DNA of 64,000 nucleotides, taken from NCBI RefSeq assembly GCF_002899675.1, contig NZ_PKUU01000017.1, forward strand, positions 85,805-149,804, given 5' to 3'. The notes under the pieces are model-generated. The model was not told the origin of the DNA and made no database searches. It saw only the letters and a program-made list of their open reading frames with translations. The position numbers were made by a program, and so were the translations under genes. Positions 1 through 15,000 of this stretch are shown here, piece after piece; within the stretch, counting starts at the first letter, position 1, and every line of letters begins with the position of its first letter. Origin of the DNA: Clostridium sp. chh4-2. GTDB taxonomy: Bacteria > Bacillota > Clostridia > Lachnospirales > Lachnospiraceae.

Positions 1-3000
1 CTTATTTCCAGGTGCAGAGCGCAGAAGGTTTTGAAGGAGATAAGCAGCTGGAGACAAAGATGTCAGCTGTGGGACGTCCGTTGGGATATAGGTTGAACCC
101 GCTTAAAACTCCGGATAATGAAAATCACACATCCGTTCCGATCTACCGCCCTTACGTTTTAGACACGTTGCCGGAGCTTTACGATCTGACACAGATTCAG
201 TTCATCATGGAAGGGGACGTGCCGGATGAAAAGGGAATTAACTATTGGCTGGCTACGAAAGATTACCTGAGAGGAGTCGGCGTAGATTACCGGGTACCGC
301 ATGAAGAGGGCGACGAAAGCTACTATGATGTTCCAAAGTTCCAGATTCAGGTGCTTGATGAAAATGAGGAAGAGTCCTGGTTTGACTTTGTGGAAGATGA
401 AATCGAACGTGAAGTTATAGTTTATGAAGACGGAAGTAAGGAGACGGTTTGGACACTTAAAGTTGATAAACAGATAAAAGATTACCTGGAACTGAACGGC
501 AATATGAAATTAGGACAGGATCTGCGCATTAATTATAAGAGCGTTTTCCTGCCTGGCGATGAATGTCCGGGATACGTAAAAATCATTGGTATTCCCAGAA
601 TCAGCGGTCAATTTACAAACTCAGCTGATTTTAGATATCCGCGTATGGACTACCAGGAGTTTGGCGATCTGAATACGGATGTGGAAGTTAAAGATTACAT
701 CAGTGATCAGAAGGGTTACTTCTATACAAAGAAAGAGTATGAGATCAACGACAAAACTGCTGAAACCGATGCGGAAAAATCAGATGTTTATTTTAAAGCT
801 TGGGCTCATACTGAGATCAAGGGAGTTGTAAAAGAGGATGACGAAAAACTGAAGACTCCTATGGATTTGGAGTATGGCAGTTACGTTTACCGTCTGCAGA
901 ACCGCACAAGGGGCCGGGCTTACAATACGAAAGTTGAGATTGAAGTTCCTTTTGAAACGATCCGGGAGGAAGAAGAACAGGAAGACGGTACCAAGAAAGT
1001 AGTGGATAAATCTGGATTTGTGGCTTCGAAATTCCGTATCCCCAAAGAGATCATGCTTACGGGAGATATTAAAGATATTGTATTTGACTATGGGGAGACA
1101 GAAGAATCCGATCTGCTACAGGTAACCCTTGAAAATGAGGATTTGCTGAATCTGTTTGGAGTGGATGAGAGCGGTAACCTGATAGAAGATGAAATCTACT
1201 TGTACGCAACCTATGAAGAGGAAGACGGAACGGTTGTCGAAGGGCTTTGGGACGGTATTTTGCGTAAAATTACGATAAACTATGATGAAGTCTATGGCGT
1301 GGATGAGATTATAGGAGAAGATGCAGTTCCCAATTGGGATGAGTTCAAGCCTCTTGAAAATGAAGAAGATCAGGAAATTCTGGATGAGCTTACGAAAAAT
1401 GTGATTTATCAGCTTTTTGGAACCTGCCACAGCCTTCGTGAATGTGAAACGGAAGTCAAGCATGACATCACAGGTTATATTAAAGATGAGAAGAAGTTGG
1501 AACCTAAACCATATAAGGGATCAGATAAAGCGATCCTGAAATTTGAGATGGCAAATCCAACTTTGGAGATCAGCCTATCCTATGATTATAAGGATAAGAC
1601 ATATCAGAGCATCAAGGATCAGAATCCTGCGGTTCGTGAACAGAAACTTGAGATTCCATACGACCAGTTATACCGCCACCACATAAAAATGGGAAATGAT
1701 TCATCCGCTGTTATGCCGATTGGCAAGATTGAGTTTGAGATACCTCTGACGGATGGCAATCAGGAAACACAGCAGGAAAATCATCGCGGTTTTGTTTCCA
1801 GAAAGTTTACGATCGATGCGGTTGACCGGTTCTACCTTGATCAGGAAACCAAGGAATATGTGGAGGTAACTGATTTTTCAGATAAAGGAGTATTTGAACA
1901 TTCTCCAAAAGGTATTATCAGCAAGATCAGTTTCATCGATGCGGATGACGAGAATCATGTGGTCGTTTACAAGACGAATATGAAAGAGTATGAGGTTACT
2001 GTAAACGGTCATAAGGAAAAGGTGGAGATCTTGGATTGGTCCAATGACCACCAGCTGAACCAGTTCTATGATGAGGAATCAGAACAGTATATCATTCCGG
2101 AAAAAGCATGGGCAAAACCGGATTCTAAATATGGAACAGCGATTGAGCATCTGGGCAAGATCGTAGTTGAATTCATTAATGTAGACTCCGATCTGAAAGA
2201 GGGCACGGATCTTGAAACGGGTGTCACAACAGATACCAGAATTAATGCGGAACTGTCGGGAAGTTCCAATGTTTATGAAAAGGATCTGGATTTATACGGT
2301 CTGTTCTCCGCACGTACAGATGAGAGTAAAAAGGCAAAGGTTAAAAAGGTGGATTACGATGCAATTAAGACCTACCTGAATCCTGATCCGGTTACAGATA
2401 CTTATCTGGAAGTGATGAAAGGATATGACAGCTATTATCCAAATGGAAGCAGTTTAGGCAGCGTATATAAGTCCAACGGATATAATTATCAGGATGGTGA
2501 TCCGGGAGCGGAAGACGTTTCCTTTACCACCATGATTTATACGAAGAACGCTTCCAGAATGAAGCCGTCGGTGCTGAACTTAGATATTATGAACCGCTTG
2601 AACCCGGATGTTCACGACAGGCCGGAAGGATTTATCACAAAAAAGATTGTGATTCCTAAGGAAATGTATGAATATGCGGATATTGAGAAGATCGACATCT
2701 ACGATGCTGATCCGGTAACGCCGACTGTGATAAAAACCCCGTATACCATCGGCCATTTCCAAAAGACCGCTGAAGAAGACGGTACTCAGACATACGACCG
2801 TTTCGGAGATCCTGTTACAGTAAGTAAGGGGACTCTGATGTACGATATCGAGGGAAAACCGATCTATGAATGGAGCGGCGTAACTCCTATAGACAGCGAA
2901 TTATATGGAGAAGCGTATCCTGAGAACGGCACTTACACCGAAGAAGAAGACCTTGTGATCAATGAAGGCATGTGGTTTGACAATGGTATTGCCGTACCTC

Positions 3001-6000
3001 ACCAGGTTGTTATCACCTTCCGTTCCGTTGAAGGAGATACCGATAAGTCCAAGGTTTTTGTCCGGTTAATCGGCGGAGCCAACGTAGGCGGAGACTTTAA
3101 AGTGGACAGTGAGTTCAGAACGAAAGAAGCCCGTCCAAATACAAAGGATTCCTACTATGGCAAGAGTACGGACAGCCATGTTCTCAGCATTAAGAATGCA
3201 AATCTTCTTTATGTGAAACATCAGTCCGCTTATACGGCAAAACAAAAAGATGAAAATAATGTAGAGAAGATCCTGGGCAAAGATGCCATATCATACTCCG
3301 TAAAGGCAGATGAAGTGCCTACTATCTATGCTCCGTATAATAATTTCATCAAGCGCTATGAATATTTTGTAGGACCATCTTATGATACGAATGCGGCAGA
3401 TGTGTTTGACCGCAGTCCGCACAATGTGCTGGATGTGCTGCTGGATATCACACTGCCGGTGGAAAAGAAAAAGGTATTGGATCCGGAAAAGAAAACGGAT
3501 GCCAATCCGAGAGGCACTGAGGTTGAGGAATACCGGGGCTTTATATTTGAAGAACTGAGGATTGATAAGGAAGAGCTGGATAAGACCACCGGAGTATATG
3601 AACTGCAGTTTGGTTCCGGCGAAAGCGTTTGGACCAGCCATAACCAGCCTATAATCAACGACACCCAGATTTTCCGCTCTATACCGGATAAGAAGGAAGC
3701 GAACCAATATGATATCCGGAAATACATAACAGAAGACGGAGATTTGGTGATCACGAAACAAGATCTGGATGAACTTCTGGCTAAGGACAACAAGGAACCG
3801 ATGGAAGCCGTTAAATTCATCCGCGTTAATTTTAACAGCATAAAGCTGAATAAAGATATTGCGGGCGGAGCGGTAAAAGTTATAGTTAACGGACGGATCA
3901 ATGAATATACACAGGATACAGTTTCTTCAGGAGCTACGGGAGAAACTCCTAATTATAATTTGTCGAATAACACAGGTATTTTTGCCAAGGGATATTTCTA
4001 CCGCCGTAAAGGTTATAACTTTATGCTAAATAAGGATATTCCTGAGATTCTTTGGATGAAGACCTATTTCAGAGACAGGATTGTAGTTCAGAGACCACGT
4101 ATGCAGGTGGATGCTTATTCCAAGTTCCAGGATAGGCAGAAATATATCACTCAGGATACGATACAAACCCCTGACAGCTATAACGGCGATTACATGAGAC
4201 GCTGGATATATGAAAATAATACGGGAAATTCAGAGTATTATTATGGGGACTATAGAGGATATAATGCAGCCGATAACTATTTGTGGGCTCCGATGGGCAA
4301 TACTCTGGATCTGGAAAAATACGACAGATACCAGCATCGTTTTGAGTTTGAATTCGGCAATTTCCAGCAGACGGAAGAAAAGCATTACTATACCTCCAGA
4401 AATATAGCCGGTTATGATAATGTTTCCGATATGCCACATCCGGTATTTACGGTTGACATCGATGTGGATAAGGAGAAAAAAGGATTCCTTACCAGCATCG
4501 TGCACATTGACAATTTATTAGAATATGGAAAGAATCCGGTTCTCACTCTGTATGATGTGAACGGAGAAGAGAAGATTTACGATACCGCACGTCTGGAATC
4601 TATGATTGTGGAAAAGGACGGCGTCAAGGGAGCAGATATTGAGATTGACAAAGACTTCATATTGAAAAAGGTAGATGTTGCCTATGATAATTATGAAGGA
4701 AACAATACGGAATACTCCTTAAAGCGGAATAAGATGGTCTTCTACGGTATGCTGACCACATATGACGGAGCAGGCAGCAGCGCAACTGATTATGAAGCAA
4801 AAGGAATCGTAGCTGCCGGAACCATGAAGGCGGAAGATTATGATCCAAAATCCATAGTCGTGCAGAACGCTTATGCAAAACGTCAGGCGCGCTTTACCCA
4901 GGCGGCTTCCCTGCCAATGCTGTCAATCTATGTAAAAGGCAATACCCTTGAGATGGATAAAGAGTCCATAGATAAAAAGCGCTGGACGACAGATTCCAGC
5001 GGAAGAGCAGTATATAACCAGTATGGTATCGGAGTTGCAAACAGTTCAATTGATGCCGAGGGAACATACTTCCAGGCGGTTATTGGAAACCACAGCCCAT
5101 CCCATATCTATAATGGTAACCTGGTAGTAGACCTTCCAATCAGCCGTGATATGGATGGCAATGTAAAGGGATATGAACTGACGAAGATTGAATCCGACAC
5201 TTCATGGATCACCGTTACTACCCATAAATATATGGATGAGAATGGCCAGCAGGTTGAGGAACAGGGGCTTGATGCAGTAACCTTGTACCAGTTCGACAGC
5301 GAAGATTATTATACAATCAAAGGTGAAGAACTGAAGAAATACATAACTGGAGGAAAATTGTCCATCCCTGCAGAAGTCTGGCTGGAACATGGAATTACAA
5401 AACCTTCCAAAGTCGTATTTAAAGTGGATTTCTACCGTGCAAATACGAAATACCAGTGGGTAAATAAATATGGTTTGAGGGGACTTGACGATTCCAATGC
5501 AGCTCCGGATAATCTCAGCAGCATGTATTTCTATGGACGGCCTACCGGATATGTCTTCACGGAGCTTCCGGGTGCAGCGGAGGATGATGAACCATCCTAC
5601 CGTTTGGATACCAGAGAATTGAAGATGAAGATCAAATGGCAGGATACTCATGAAATGAAGAATTCCGAAGACGGAAATCCGAAACCGGTCATTGCATCCG
5701 ATGCGAGAGAAGCGTCACTGAAGATCGAGCCTCCGTCTCCTGAAGAAGATGTACTGGCAATCGGAAGCTACCGTTCTCATGAAACCGGCCGCCACGGCAC
5801 GAACTATGCATCCGAGGGAGGTTCTCAGACCGGTATCGGAGCGATCACAAGAGTGCCGTTCGATTCCAATACATATCGTATGAACCTGATGAACATTAAC
5901 CGCAGAGACGCCATTCGGGTAGGTAATATGAGCAGTTCAACTGCCAGTTATGAAAATCCATATAAGAATATCTATATGAGCGAACCGGTTTTGGATGTCA

Positions 6001-9000
6001 CATTGGATTTGAGCAAGGATAAGAAGGATGAGATCAGCGGTTATGTGCTCCAGGAGATCAGATCGGATTCCGTATTTATGGAGAATATCAGAGATAGATG
6101 GAATGACGGAGAATATTCTCTGGAAAGCGTCACACTGTATGATTTCTCCTATGACCCGGATGTGGACAAAGACCCGGGTCCGGATAAAGTTTACGTGATC
6201 GAGGGAGATGAATTAAAGTCCTACATTAAGAGCGGTCTTCTGGTAATTCCGGCGAAGGCCTGGAATGATGAGTTATCTGATACCGGAGGAAAGGTGAAAA
6301 ACCCATCCAGAGTTGTGATTAAAGCGGGATCTTATAAGTATACAACCGCCACGAATCCTTTTGAAAATGCAAATGGCAGCATCCGATTTATAGGATATCC
6401 TAATAACTACCTGTATGAGAAAGAGGGAGAAACTGCCTTCAATGCAAAACGTTACCTCAGAGCTTATGGCATATGGAAAGACGCATATGAAGAGCGTGCG
6501 GCTAAACTGGCTTCTCCGAGTCTGTCTCCTGCCCCGGTTAAATCCGATTATACAACCGATTCTCTCAGCGCTTATCTTCATCTGAACGCCAGTGATCCGT
6601 ATACTAATGCGGTGGCCTGGAGCGGCAGCACTCACTCGACAGACCGGGATCAGTATAACAATGTGACCCGTTGGGTGGCTACCACAGTTGGAGCCAAGAA
6701 TACCAAATTCTGTATCGATGTAGGAAATGAAAGCCGGACCATGATTCAGGACGGCGGCAGAATACAGATCAATCTGCCAATAACCTATTCCTCTGATGAG
6801 AAGAAGGTTAGCGGATATACGACGAATTCAATCTCTCTGAACGCTGCATTCCTAAATAATATCGGCTATGAAGAGATTGAGACAGAGAAGAGATACAATA
6901 TCCGATCCATCAGAATCGAAGATATTTCTTATAATAAGAATGATCCGGAGTATGCGGACGCATATGTAGAATTAAATGATTACGATGTGATCAGCAGCCT
7001 GTTTAAGAATGGACAGTTTATCTGGAACAGAATCGACGATAAGAAAGATCCGAATAACGGGTACTTCCTGTATGATACGGGCCATAAGGTGAAGGATGTT
7101 AAGACAATTATCATCGAAGTGGATGAATACCGCAGAAATACTGCTAATGACAACAACACTGTGATTTATAGTAACGGTTATGACGGAGAAAGCTGTAAGA
7201 CTGAGTATTATGATTATGGATGGCATTACCCGACCTATGTTCTGAATTGGAACGGTACGGTATGGTCCCAGAAAGAACCGCTTCCTGGAGTTAACGGTAT
7301 TGCTCCGGACAATTTAGGTATGATTACTGTAGCAGGTACTCCGTCCGGATATGTATATACCAAGACTACGGAACCTGACGGTACCAATAAGTACACGCCG
7401 AGCAACCAGTTGAAAGTGACCACAAGCTTTGAGGATCTGTGGGAAACCGACGTTAAGGGCAGTGCACATAAAGGAAGTAAAGAAGCAGATTACGGCTGGG
7501 CAAGAATGGATGTGGTTTCTTCCGCACCTACGATTGAGGCGGTGGCTTATCACGATGATACCCATTACGCCAACGATAAGACCCACAGCAAAGATAAGAC
7601 CATTGAAAGTGCCATCGGCGCCAAGAAGTCAAGATATCAGCTGACTTTGGGAAATGACAGTGCGGCTACCATATTTGAAGGACGCCTCACAGCAATTATG
7701 CCGACTTCCATTACACTTAACGGAGGGCCGGAAACAAACGGCGGCTTTATCCTCAGCAAGATTACTTCTGACGATAAATTCCTGAAGAATATTGGACAGA
7801 GGGATGACGACGGAAATCTTCTGTGGCAGGATTACTACTATACAGGTATCAGAAAACTCCGTTTTGTAGAGCGTGATAAAACGCCGGAAGACGAAGAAGA
7901 CGAGATTAAATATGTAGAATACCTGTTTGAAGATCCAATCGATACCGCTTCCATGTCCGATGCGGAAAGAGAAGAAGCAGAAGAAGAAAATGCAAAACGG
8001 AAAAAAGCCAACAAGGTACTGTCCGAGTTTATAAAGGATGGAACCTTGGAAATTCCTGATACCGCATGGAAAGATCTGATTCCGGATGTGGGAACCGTAG
8101 AGATTACGGTAGATGAGTATAAACCTAACGGCAACTATAAAGTGGCAAATACGACTCCTACCAACCTTTCCAAACTGCAGTTCTGGGGAAGTCCGGACGG
8201 ATATCTTTATGATTTGACGGACGGCAAAGACGAGAACGGCCAGGATATAAAGATCTATAATAAGAATACAAACTTAAAGATTAATGCGGCGTGGGCGGAT
8301 GCTTTCGAGCTGGAAGCAAATCCCAAGTCTGAGACGGCCAAGAAAGAAGATTATTCTGTTTTAAAACTGCAGAAATCTGAGCCTTATATGTATGTACAGG
8401 CATGGGATACACAGCGGGGAGGCACTTACCAGAATGCCGGATATAACACCAATGCAGTTGTGAATACCAGTATGGATGCAAAGCAGACTTTCTATGAACT
8501 GCTTTTGAGAAATAAGAGCATCGGAGCAGTGGCAGGCGGTCAGGTGGTTATCGATATACCTGTATCCGAAACACCGGAAATAAAGGACATTGACGGCAGA
8601 GTTGCAATTGAAAAGGGCACGATTCAGGGATATGCAGCAGATGCTATCACCTCTTATCAGCCAAAGAGCGGTGCAGTCAGCAACTTTATTCCTTATATTA
8701 CATCGGATGTTCAAGTGAAGGAACTGGATGAAAATGGTGAACCGGTTATTGTGATAAAGAAACAGATCAATCTGAAACGGATTGAAATTCGCGATTACCG
8801 TGTTAAGGATGTAGAACAGTATAACAGCCAGGGGCAGATAACCAGTGAATATCAGACCGCATTGGATCAGGGACTGATCGTAGTATTTGATGATACAGAC
8901 GGTTTGCTGGATCATAAAGACAGTGAGATGGATTTTACATCAGAGCTTGCGGATATTAAACTGGAAAACCTGATTAAAACAACTGTCACAGGTGTGAAAT

Positions 9001-12000
9001 ACCTGGATATTCCGAAAGAAGCATGGAATGACGGCAACAAGGATAATAACCGCCGCAATATTCTCTATCCGGCTAAAGTGATTATCGATATGAAGAACTA
9101 TGAAGGAAAGCCGAGAACTGAGGATGCGGAAACTATCAGGGATTCCGCGTTGTTTGTTAAAGGTGTTCCTAATGGGTACCTGTTTGATCTGGACGGTGAA
9201 GTTCTGAAGGTTAACCGGAATCTGAAGCTGAATGCCAGCTTTGAAGATACCTATGAATCTGAGATCAATCTGTATGAGCTTTCCATTCTTAAACCGGATG
9301 CAACGGCAGATGAGAAGGAAGCGAAAAAACACAGAAGATCAGGCTTTGCTACGTTAGCTATTACACCGTCTGATCCTCAGATGCAGATTCAGGCATGGGA
9401 TACGCAGCGCGGTTCCGCCTATGAAAAATCAGGCTATAACAGCGCAAATGTGGTGGAAACCAGTCTGGATGCAGAGCAGACCTTCTACGAACTGGTTTTA
9501 CGGAACCAAAGCATTGGCAGAGTAAGCGGCGGTGAAGTTGTGATTGATGTACCGCTTTCCATGACGCCGGAGATCAAGGATATTGACGGACGTATTGCAA
9601 TTGAGAAGAATCATATTCAGGGATATGCGGTAGAATCCATCGGTTCTTACCATCCTGAGAACGGAACTGTCAACAATTTTATTCCTTATATTACAAGGGA
9701 TGTAGAAGTTGTAGCCACGGATTCCAATGGAACGCCGGTGACTGTAACGAAAAAAGAAATCGGACTAGAAAGAATCGAAATCCGGGATTACCGGGTAAAA
9801 GATATCAAACGGTACGATGCAGACGGTAAGGAAACGGATGAATATAAGGCTGCTTTGGATCAGGGTCTGATTGTAGTATTGGATGATACAGAGGGATTGA
9901 TCGACCATCATGATACAGGTAAGAATGTCACGAAAGAAGATATTGATATTAAACTTGCGGATCTGATTAAGACTACGGCAAGTGGTGTTAAATATCTGGA
10001 TATTCCGGATAGTGTCTGGGATGACCGGAACAATTTAAATAACAGCCGTAATGTGTCCTATCCGGCTAAAGTGATTATAAGCCTGAAAGAGTACCAAGGC
10101 AAAAATTCACCGGGTGATTACTATTATTCCAGAGATTCCATCCTGTATGTTAAGGGAACGCCTGACGGTTATCTGTTCGAATCGGATGGAGAAAACCTGA
10201 GGATGAACCGGGATCTGAAATTGAGAGCCAGCTTTGAAGATAAGTATGAGACGAATATTAATCTTTATAACCAGTCTCTGACTAATCCGAATGCAACGGC
10301 CGAAGAGAGAGAAAGCGTGCGTTACAGACGAAACGGATACGCAACGCTGAGAGCTGTGGCATCAGATCCTAGGGCACTGGTTCAGGCATGGGATACTGCC
10401 AGAAAATCAGGGCCGAACGGAGGCTATAATGATTCCATCAGCATTGTGGAAACAGGTCTGGATGCACAAAATACGTTCTACGAAGTGCTTTTGAGAAATC
10501 AGAGCATTGGCAACGTAAAGAACGGCGAAACAATTATAGATATTCCATTGTCCACGACTCCGGAGATCAAGGATCAGGCGGGACGCGTGCTGATTCAGAG
10601 AGGCACGATACAGGGATATCAGGTTTCGAGCTTCAGTTCTGTCAATCCGCAGACAAAGGCTATAAGCAACTTCATCAGCCGGATTACATCCAATGTGGTG
10701 ATCGAATCACGGGATGAGGAAGGCAATCTGGTGAAGACGGTTAAGCCTAAGATCGATTTGGATCGTGTGGAGATCCGTGATTTCAGAGTTAAAGACGTGA
10801 GCCGGTTTGACGGAAACGGAATTGTGACCAAAGAATATCAGGATGCGGTGGATAAAGGTCTGATTATGGTCATTGACGATAAGGAAGGTTTGATAGACCA
10901 TAAGGATACGCCGGTAAAATTTGAAGAAAGAGATATTCATATTAAACTTGCCGACTTGATAAAGACTACTGATACGGGAGTGAAGTATCTGAATATACCT
11001 CAGTCAGTTTGGGATGACAGCCGATATGCGGACAAGGAACGCAATATCATTTATCCGGCCAAGATCATTATCGAAACATCCAAATACGATGGTAAGAATA
11101 CAAAGGCTGAAAGCGCCAGCTTCCGTGATTCCGCACTGTTCGTTAAAGGAATCCCTAACGGATATCTATATGAAGAGGACGGAAAAGATTATCTGAAGGC
11201 TAACCGGGATCTGAAACTGAAAGCCAGCTTTGAAGACACCTATGAGACTAATATGAAGCTGTATGAACTGTCGGTTATTAATCCGAATGCCGACGAAGAA
11301 GCAAGGCAAGATATGCGCCATCGCAACAGCGGCGGCGGAACTCTCAGAATCCTGCCTGCTAAGCCATATATGCTGATGGAAGGACATAACAATGTAGATA
11401 ACTACAATTATGTCCAGAATTCAAAGGTTTACATAGGAAAGGACAATGATTACCGGGCAACCATAGGTAATGACAGCCCAAGCTATATGCGGGGAGGCGA
11501 ATTTGTATTCGATCTTCCTTTGGGCCAGATCCCTGATGAGGTAACGGCTACCGGATTCAGACTGGAACACATGATCTCAGATCCGAATTTCATCAAACAG
11601 ATCACCCATGACAGGATTGTTCCTGCGTTGGATGAAGAGGGAAATTACCAGTTTGATGAGGATGGTAATATAATTTACAAGGCTGAAGAAGTAATTGACA
11701 TCCAGACGATTGATATCTATGATTACCGGGCACCGGAAATCGCCCAGACATATGCACTTTGGACTCCTGGTGAGGAGAACGGCTGGGACAGCATCAATAA
11801 GAAGATTGTCAAGTACAAGTCTGACGGTAGTTTAACTGAGATATTCAAACTGCTGGTATTCAATGGTATGATAGTTTCTTACTCTGATACGGAAGGACTC
11901 ACAGATTTTGTTCATGATAAGACTCTGGAGGAGATTATTGCTGAACAGAGAAAAGCTTATGTCGACAGTTTGACCGGATTGAGTGATGAGGATAAGGAAT

Positions 12001-15000
12001 ATGCTGCAGAACAGTTTGGGGATGCTGACGCTGAATTTATAATCAGCGACTTTATTCAGAAGAACGATGCAGACGAATTAATCCTTGATATTCCTAAGGC
12101 CGCATGGGGAAGAGGAATTTCTCAGCAAAAGGTTGAGGTGGCATCCGATTCCAATGCAGCGAGAGAAGATCAGGAAGAGATTGAAACTGAGTATGAGGAC
12201 AGGAAGAAATATGTAGATAATGTAGGCAAGATCGTTATCGAAGTGGGACGGTATAAGGAAAATACCTTCTACAATGATAACCTGGCGCCTGGTATCACTC
12301 AGAGGTATTCCAACCGCAGTCTCATGTACTTCCAGGGTAATCCGAACGGATTCCTGTATGAATATGAAAAGAACGACGACACCTGGAAACCATTACATAA
12401 AGAAGCTCTTCCTTCCGACGGAAAGTTGAGAGATACGGCGGAGCAGGCGATGGTGAAAGGGGACTGGTCCAATCCGCTTAGCATTCTGGATCTTTCCTAT
12501 CTGGAGAAGATGAGTACGGGCGTCATGAATCTGGCCCGGTCAGGTCCGTCCAACCCAAGCGTTGACGGATTGGCGGTTAAGGATAACTATAATCCTAAAT
12601 ATCCCAATAGCCCGACTCGTCTGTATGATGGAGCAAAGACCACACTTACCATATCCAATGACCAGAAGCAGGGGCTCAGCTACCAATACCGTTTGGGCAA
12701 TACCAGCGAAAGTATTATGTCCAGACCAACATTTACCGTAACCTTCCCGATTAACAGCAACGTGGAAGGGGATAATGCCACTAAGACGGCGGTAGAAGCC
12801 GGAAGAGGATTCCATCTGAATACGATCCGGATTGATAAGAAACTCTTCTACAGTCCGAATATGTTCTATGGCGTTAAAGTGCTGAATGAGGCTGACAGGA
12901 ACTATAATAATTTAACGGAGATCAGAACGATCCGTCTTATTGACCGGAATAACACCTGGTATGATGAAAAAACTAAAAAGACGTATCCGCTTGAATACAC
13001 CATCAGCCAGCAGGATATTATGGCCGCAATGCTTGCGTACCATAATGAAAAATACGGCATTTCCACTGCAAGCAATGCAATTCCGAATCAGCCGTCCATC
13101 GGAAACGATGCGATGACCAATTCAGAACGAAAGCAGCACGGAAAGATGTATGTGGATGAAAACGGCGATCTGATGATTCCGAGAAGCGTTTGGTATGCAT
13201 CCCAGAAAACCGATTTGGAAGGCAATCCGGTAGAAGACACCTGCTGGATCGACGACGACGGTTATTTATACATGGAGAATAAAGATTGGTTTGGGGAGTT
13301 AGACGGAACCTACCGGAAACTGGGCACTAAAATTGATTTCAGGGAATACAAATCCGAATGGGATTATGTATATACCGATCAGAATAAGGAACAGATTGAG
13401 GAAGTAACGGATGTTCTGCTGAAACCGCAGACGGCCTCCATGTCGGATGCCACTAAGGGCGGACGGCTGAAGAAAGTGATTTATTACTCCTATCCGGATA
13501 AGGATCAGGTAAAAGATGTTTATCAGATTATTATAGAGTTTAACTCCTTTGATAACAGTGTTACCGGAAACGATAGGGGAATCCTCCAGTTCTATGGAAC
13601 GATCGACCGCTATGCAGATGATGTGACCCGCCAGGATTACTGGAATGTATCCAATATCAATAACAAGATGACCGCTCCGGCCACATTTGTGGATCATCCG
13701 GCAGGAATGCCTGATGTGAACTTGAATTCCGACTCCAGCAGTCCGACCTTTATCATCAAAGAATCCAGGCCGGTAGTACACGCTGATTTGAAGTTCTATG
13801 AGCGCGATATCTATACAAAGGATCACAGCTCTTTATGGACGAACACCTGGGTGGGTAATTCCCTGGTGCCGATTGACAAAAATGAGAAATGGACCGTTAT
13901 CCCGTATGGTCGGGAGTTCCAGGTGATTTACCGCCTGACAAACGACAGTATTTCATCCAGTGAAAACTTCCATTTTGAATTTGTTCCGCAGATTACGCCA
14001 AGAACGGAAGTCGGAACCGTGGATAAGATTCTCAATGCTGTAACCGGATCAGAAACGGATACCACAGAGGATAACCGAGGTTTCCATACGTTAGATGTGA
14101 TTCTGAGAAAAGAACTCTTAGATTCTGCGGTCTTTGACCGGGTTGTAATCTATGATAAGGATGATTCGGATAAATACATTATCATCCGCAATGCTCATAA
14201 CAACGCAGGAGAAGATCAGTATCCTGAGGGAGAATATCCATATGCTTCTATGTCGGATGGACTGGAAGATATGCCGATGCCGCCTGTGGATTTCGGCGAT
14301 TTAGATGATGACGGAGGATTTTCCGTTGATGTTCCTACACCGGCACGCTGGATAGTGGAATATCACGGCAATAAATTTACCGGAGATGATTGGAACGATA
14401 AAGATAAGGAAACAGAAGAAGGTGAGCAGGCCGGTGATGAATCAGCACCGGAAGAAGAAAAAGATTTAAGAATTAAGACTCTGCATCCGGTTACTGAAGA
14501 GGATGCCGAAACTTACAAGAATAGTAATCCTTATTCCGTGGCAGAAGGCGTTTATGAGCTGCGGGAAGGCGATGTGGTAATCCCAAGAGATGTAATTGTT
14601 AAATGGGGCGAAATCCAGAACGTTGGACGTATAACCATTGAAGGAACCAGCTTTAAACCTATGAGGAATCCTGACGGAGATTTGAATAAGCGGGATGATG
14701 CAGGATCGGTCGGCTCACTGCCATCTGTAGAGAAAGAAAGTGATGTGGACCCGAATCAGGCAGTTATCTTTGTAGGTATGTCCGATACAAACCTGGAATA
14801 TGCCGACGCGAAGAGCATAACGAGCACCTGGGGTTATTTCAGAAACTTCCTGTATGGACGCGATTATAACCAGGTATATGGCACACCTGATATTTCAGAA
14901 CCGGATACGAAGATTGAAAAGGACAAAGACAATGTGAAGCTGGAGAGGGAAGATGATGACACGACCCACATCTTTACACCAAAATTGTTCTTTGACAGCA

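Noticed and set aside
12..14. GTG at 12 as the start of the giant gene
   Set aside because: The frame is open through the preceding codons to the window edge, there is no ribosome binding site in view and no signal peptide follows, so the gene is 5'-truncated by the window.
8395..11360. CRISPR-like or IS-based explanation for the repeats
   Set aside because: The period is about 990 bases, in frame and coding, with no terminal inverted repeats or transposase; it is a protein-module duplication.
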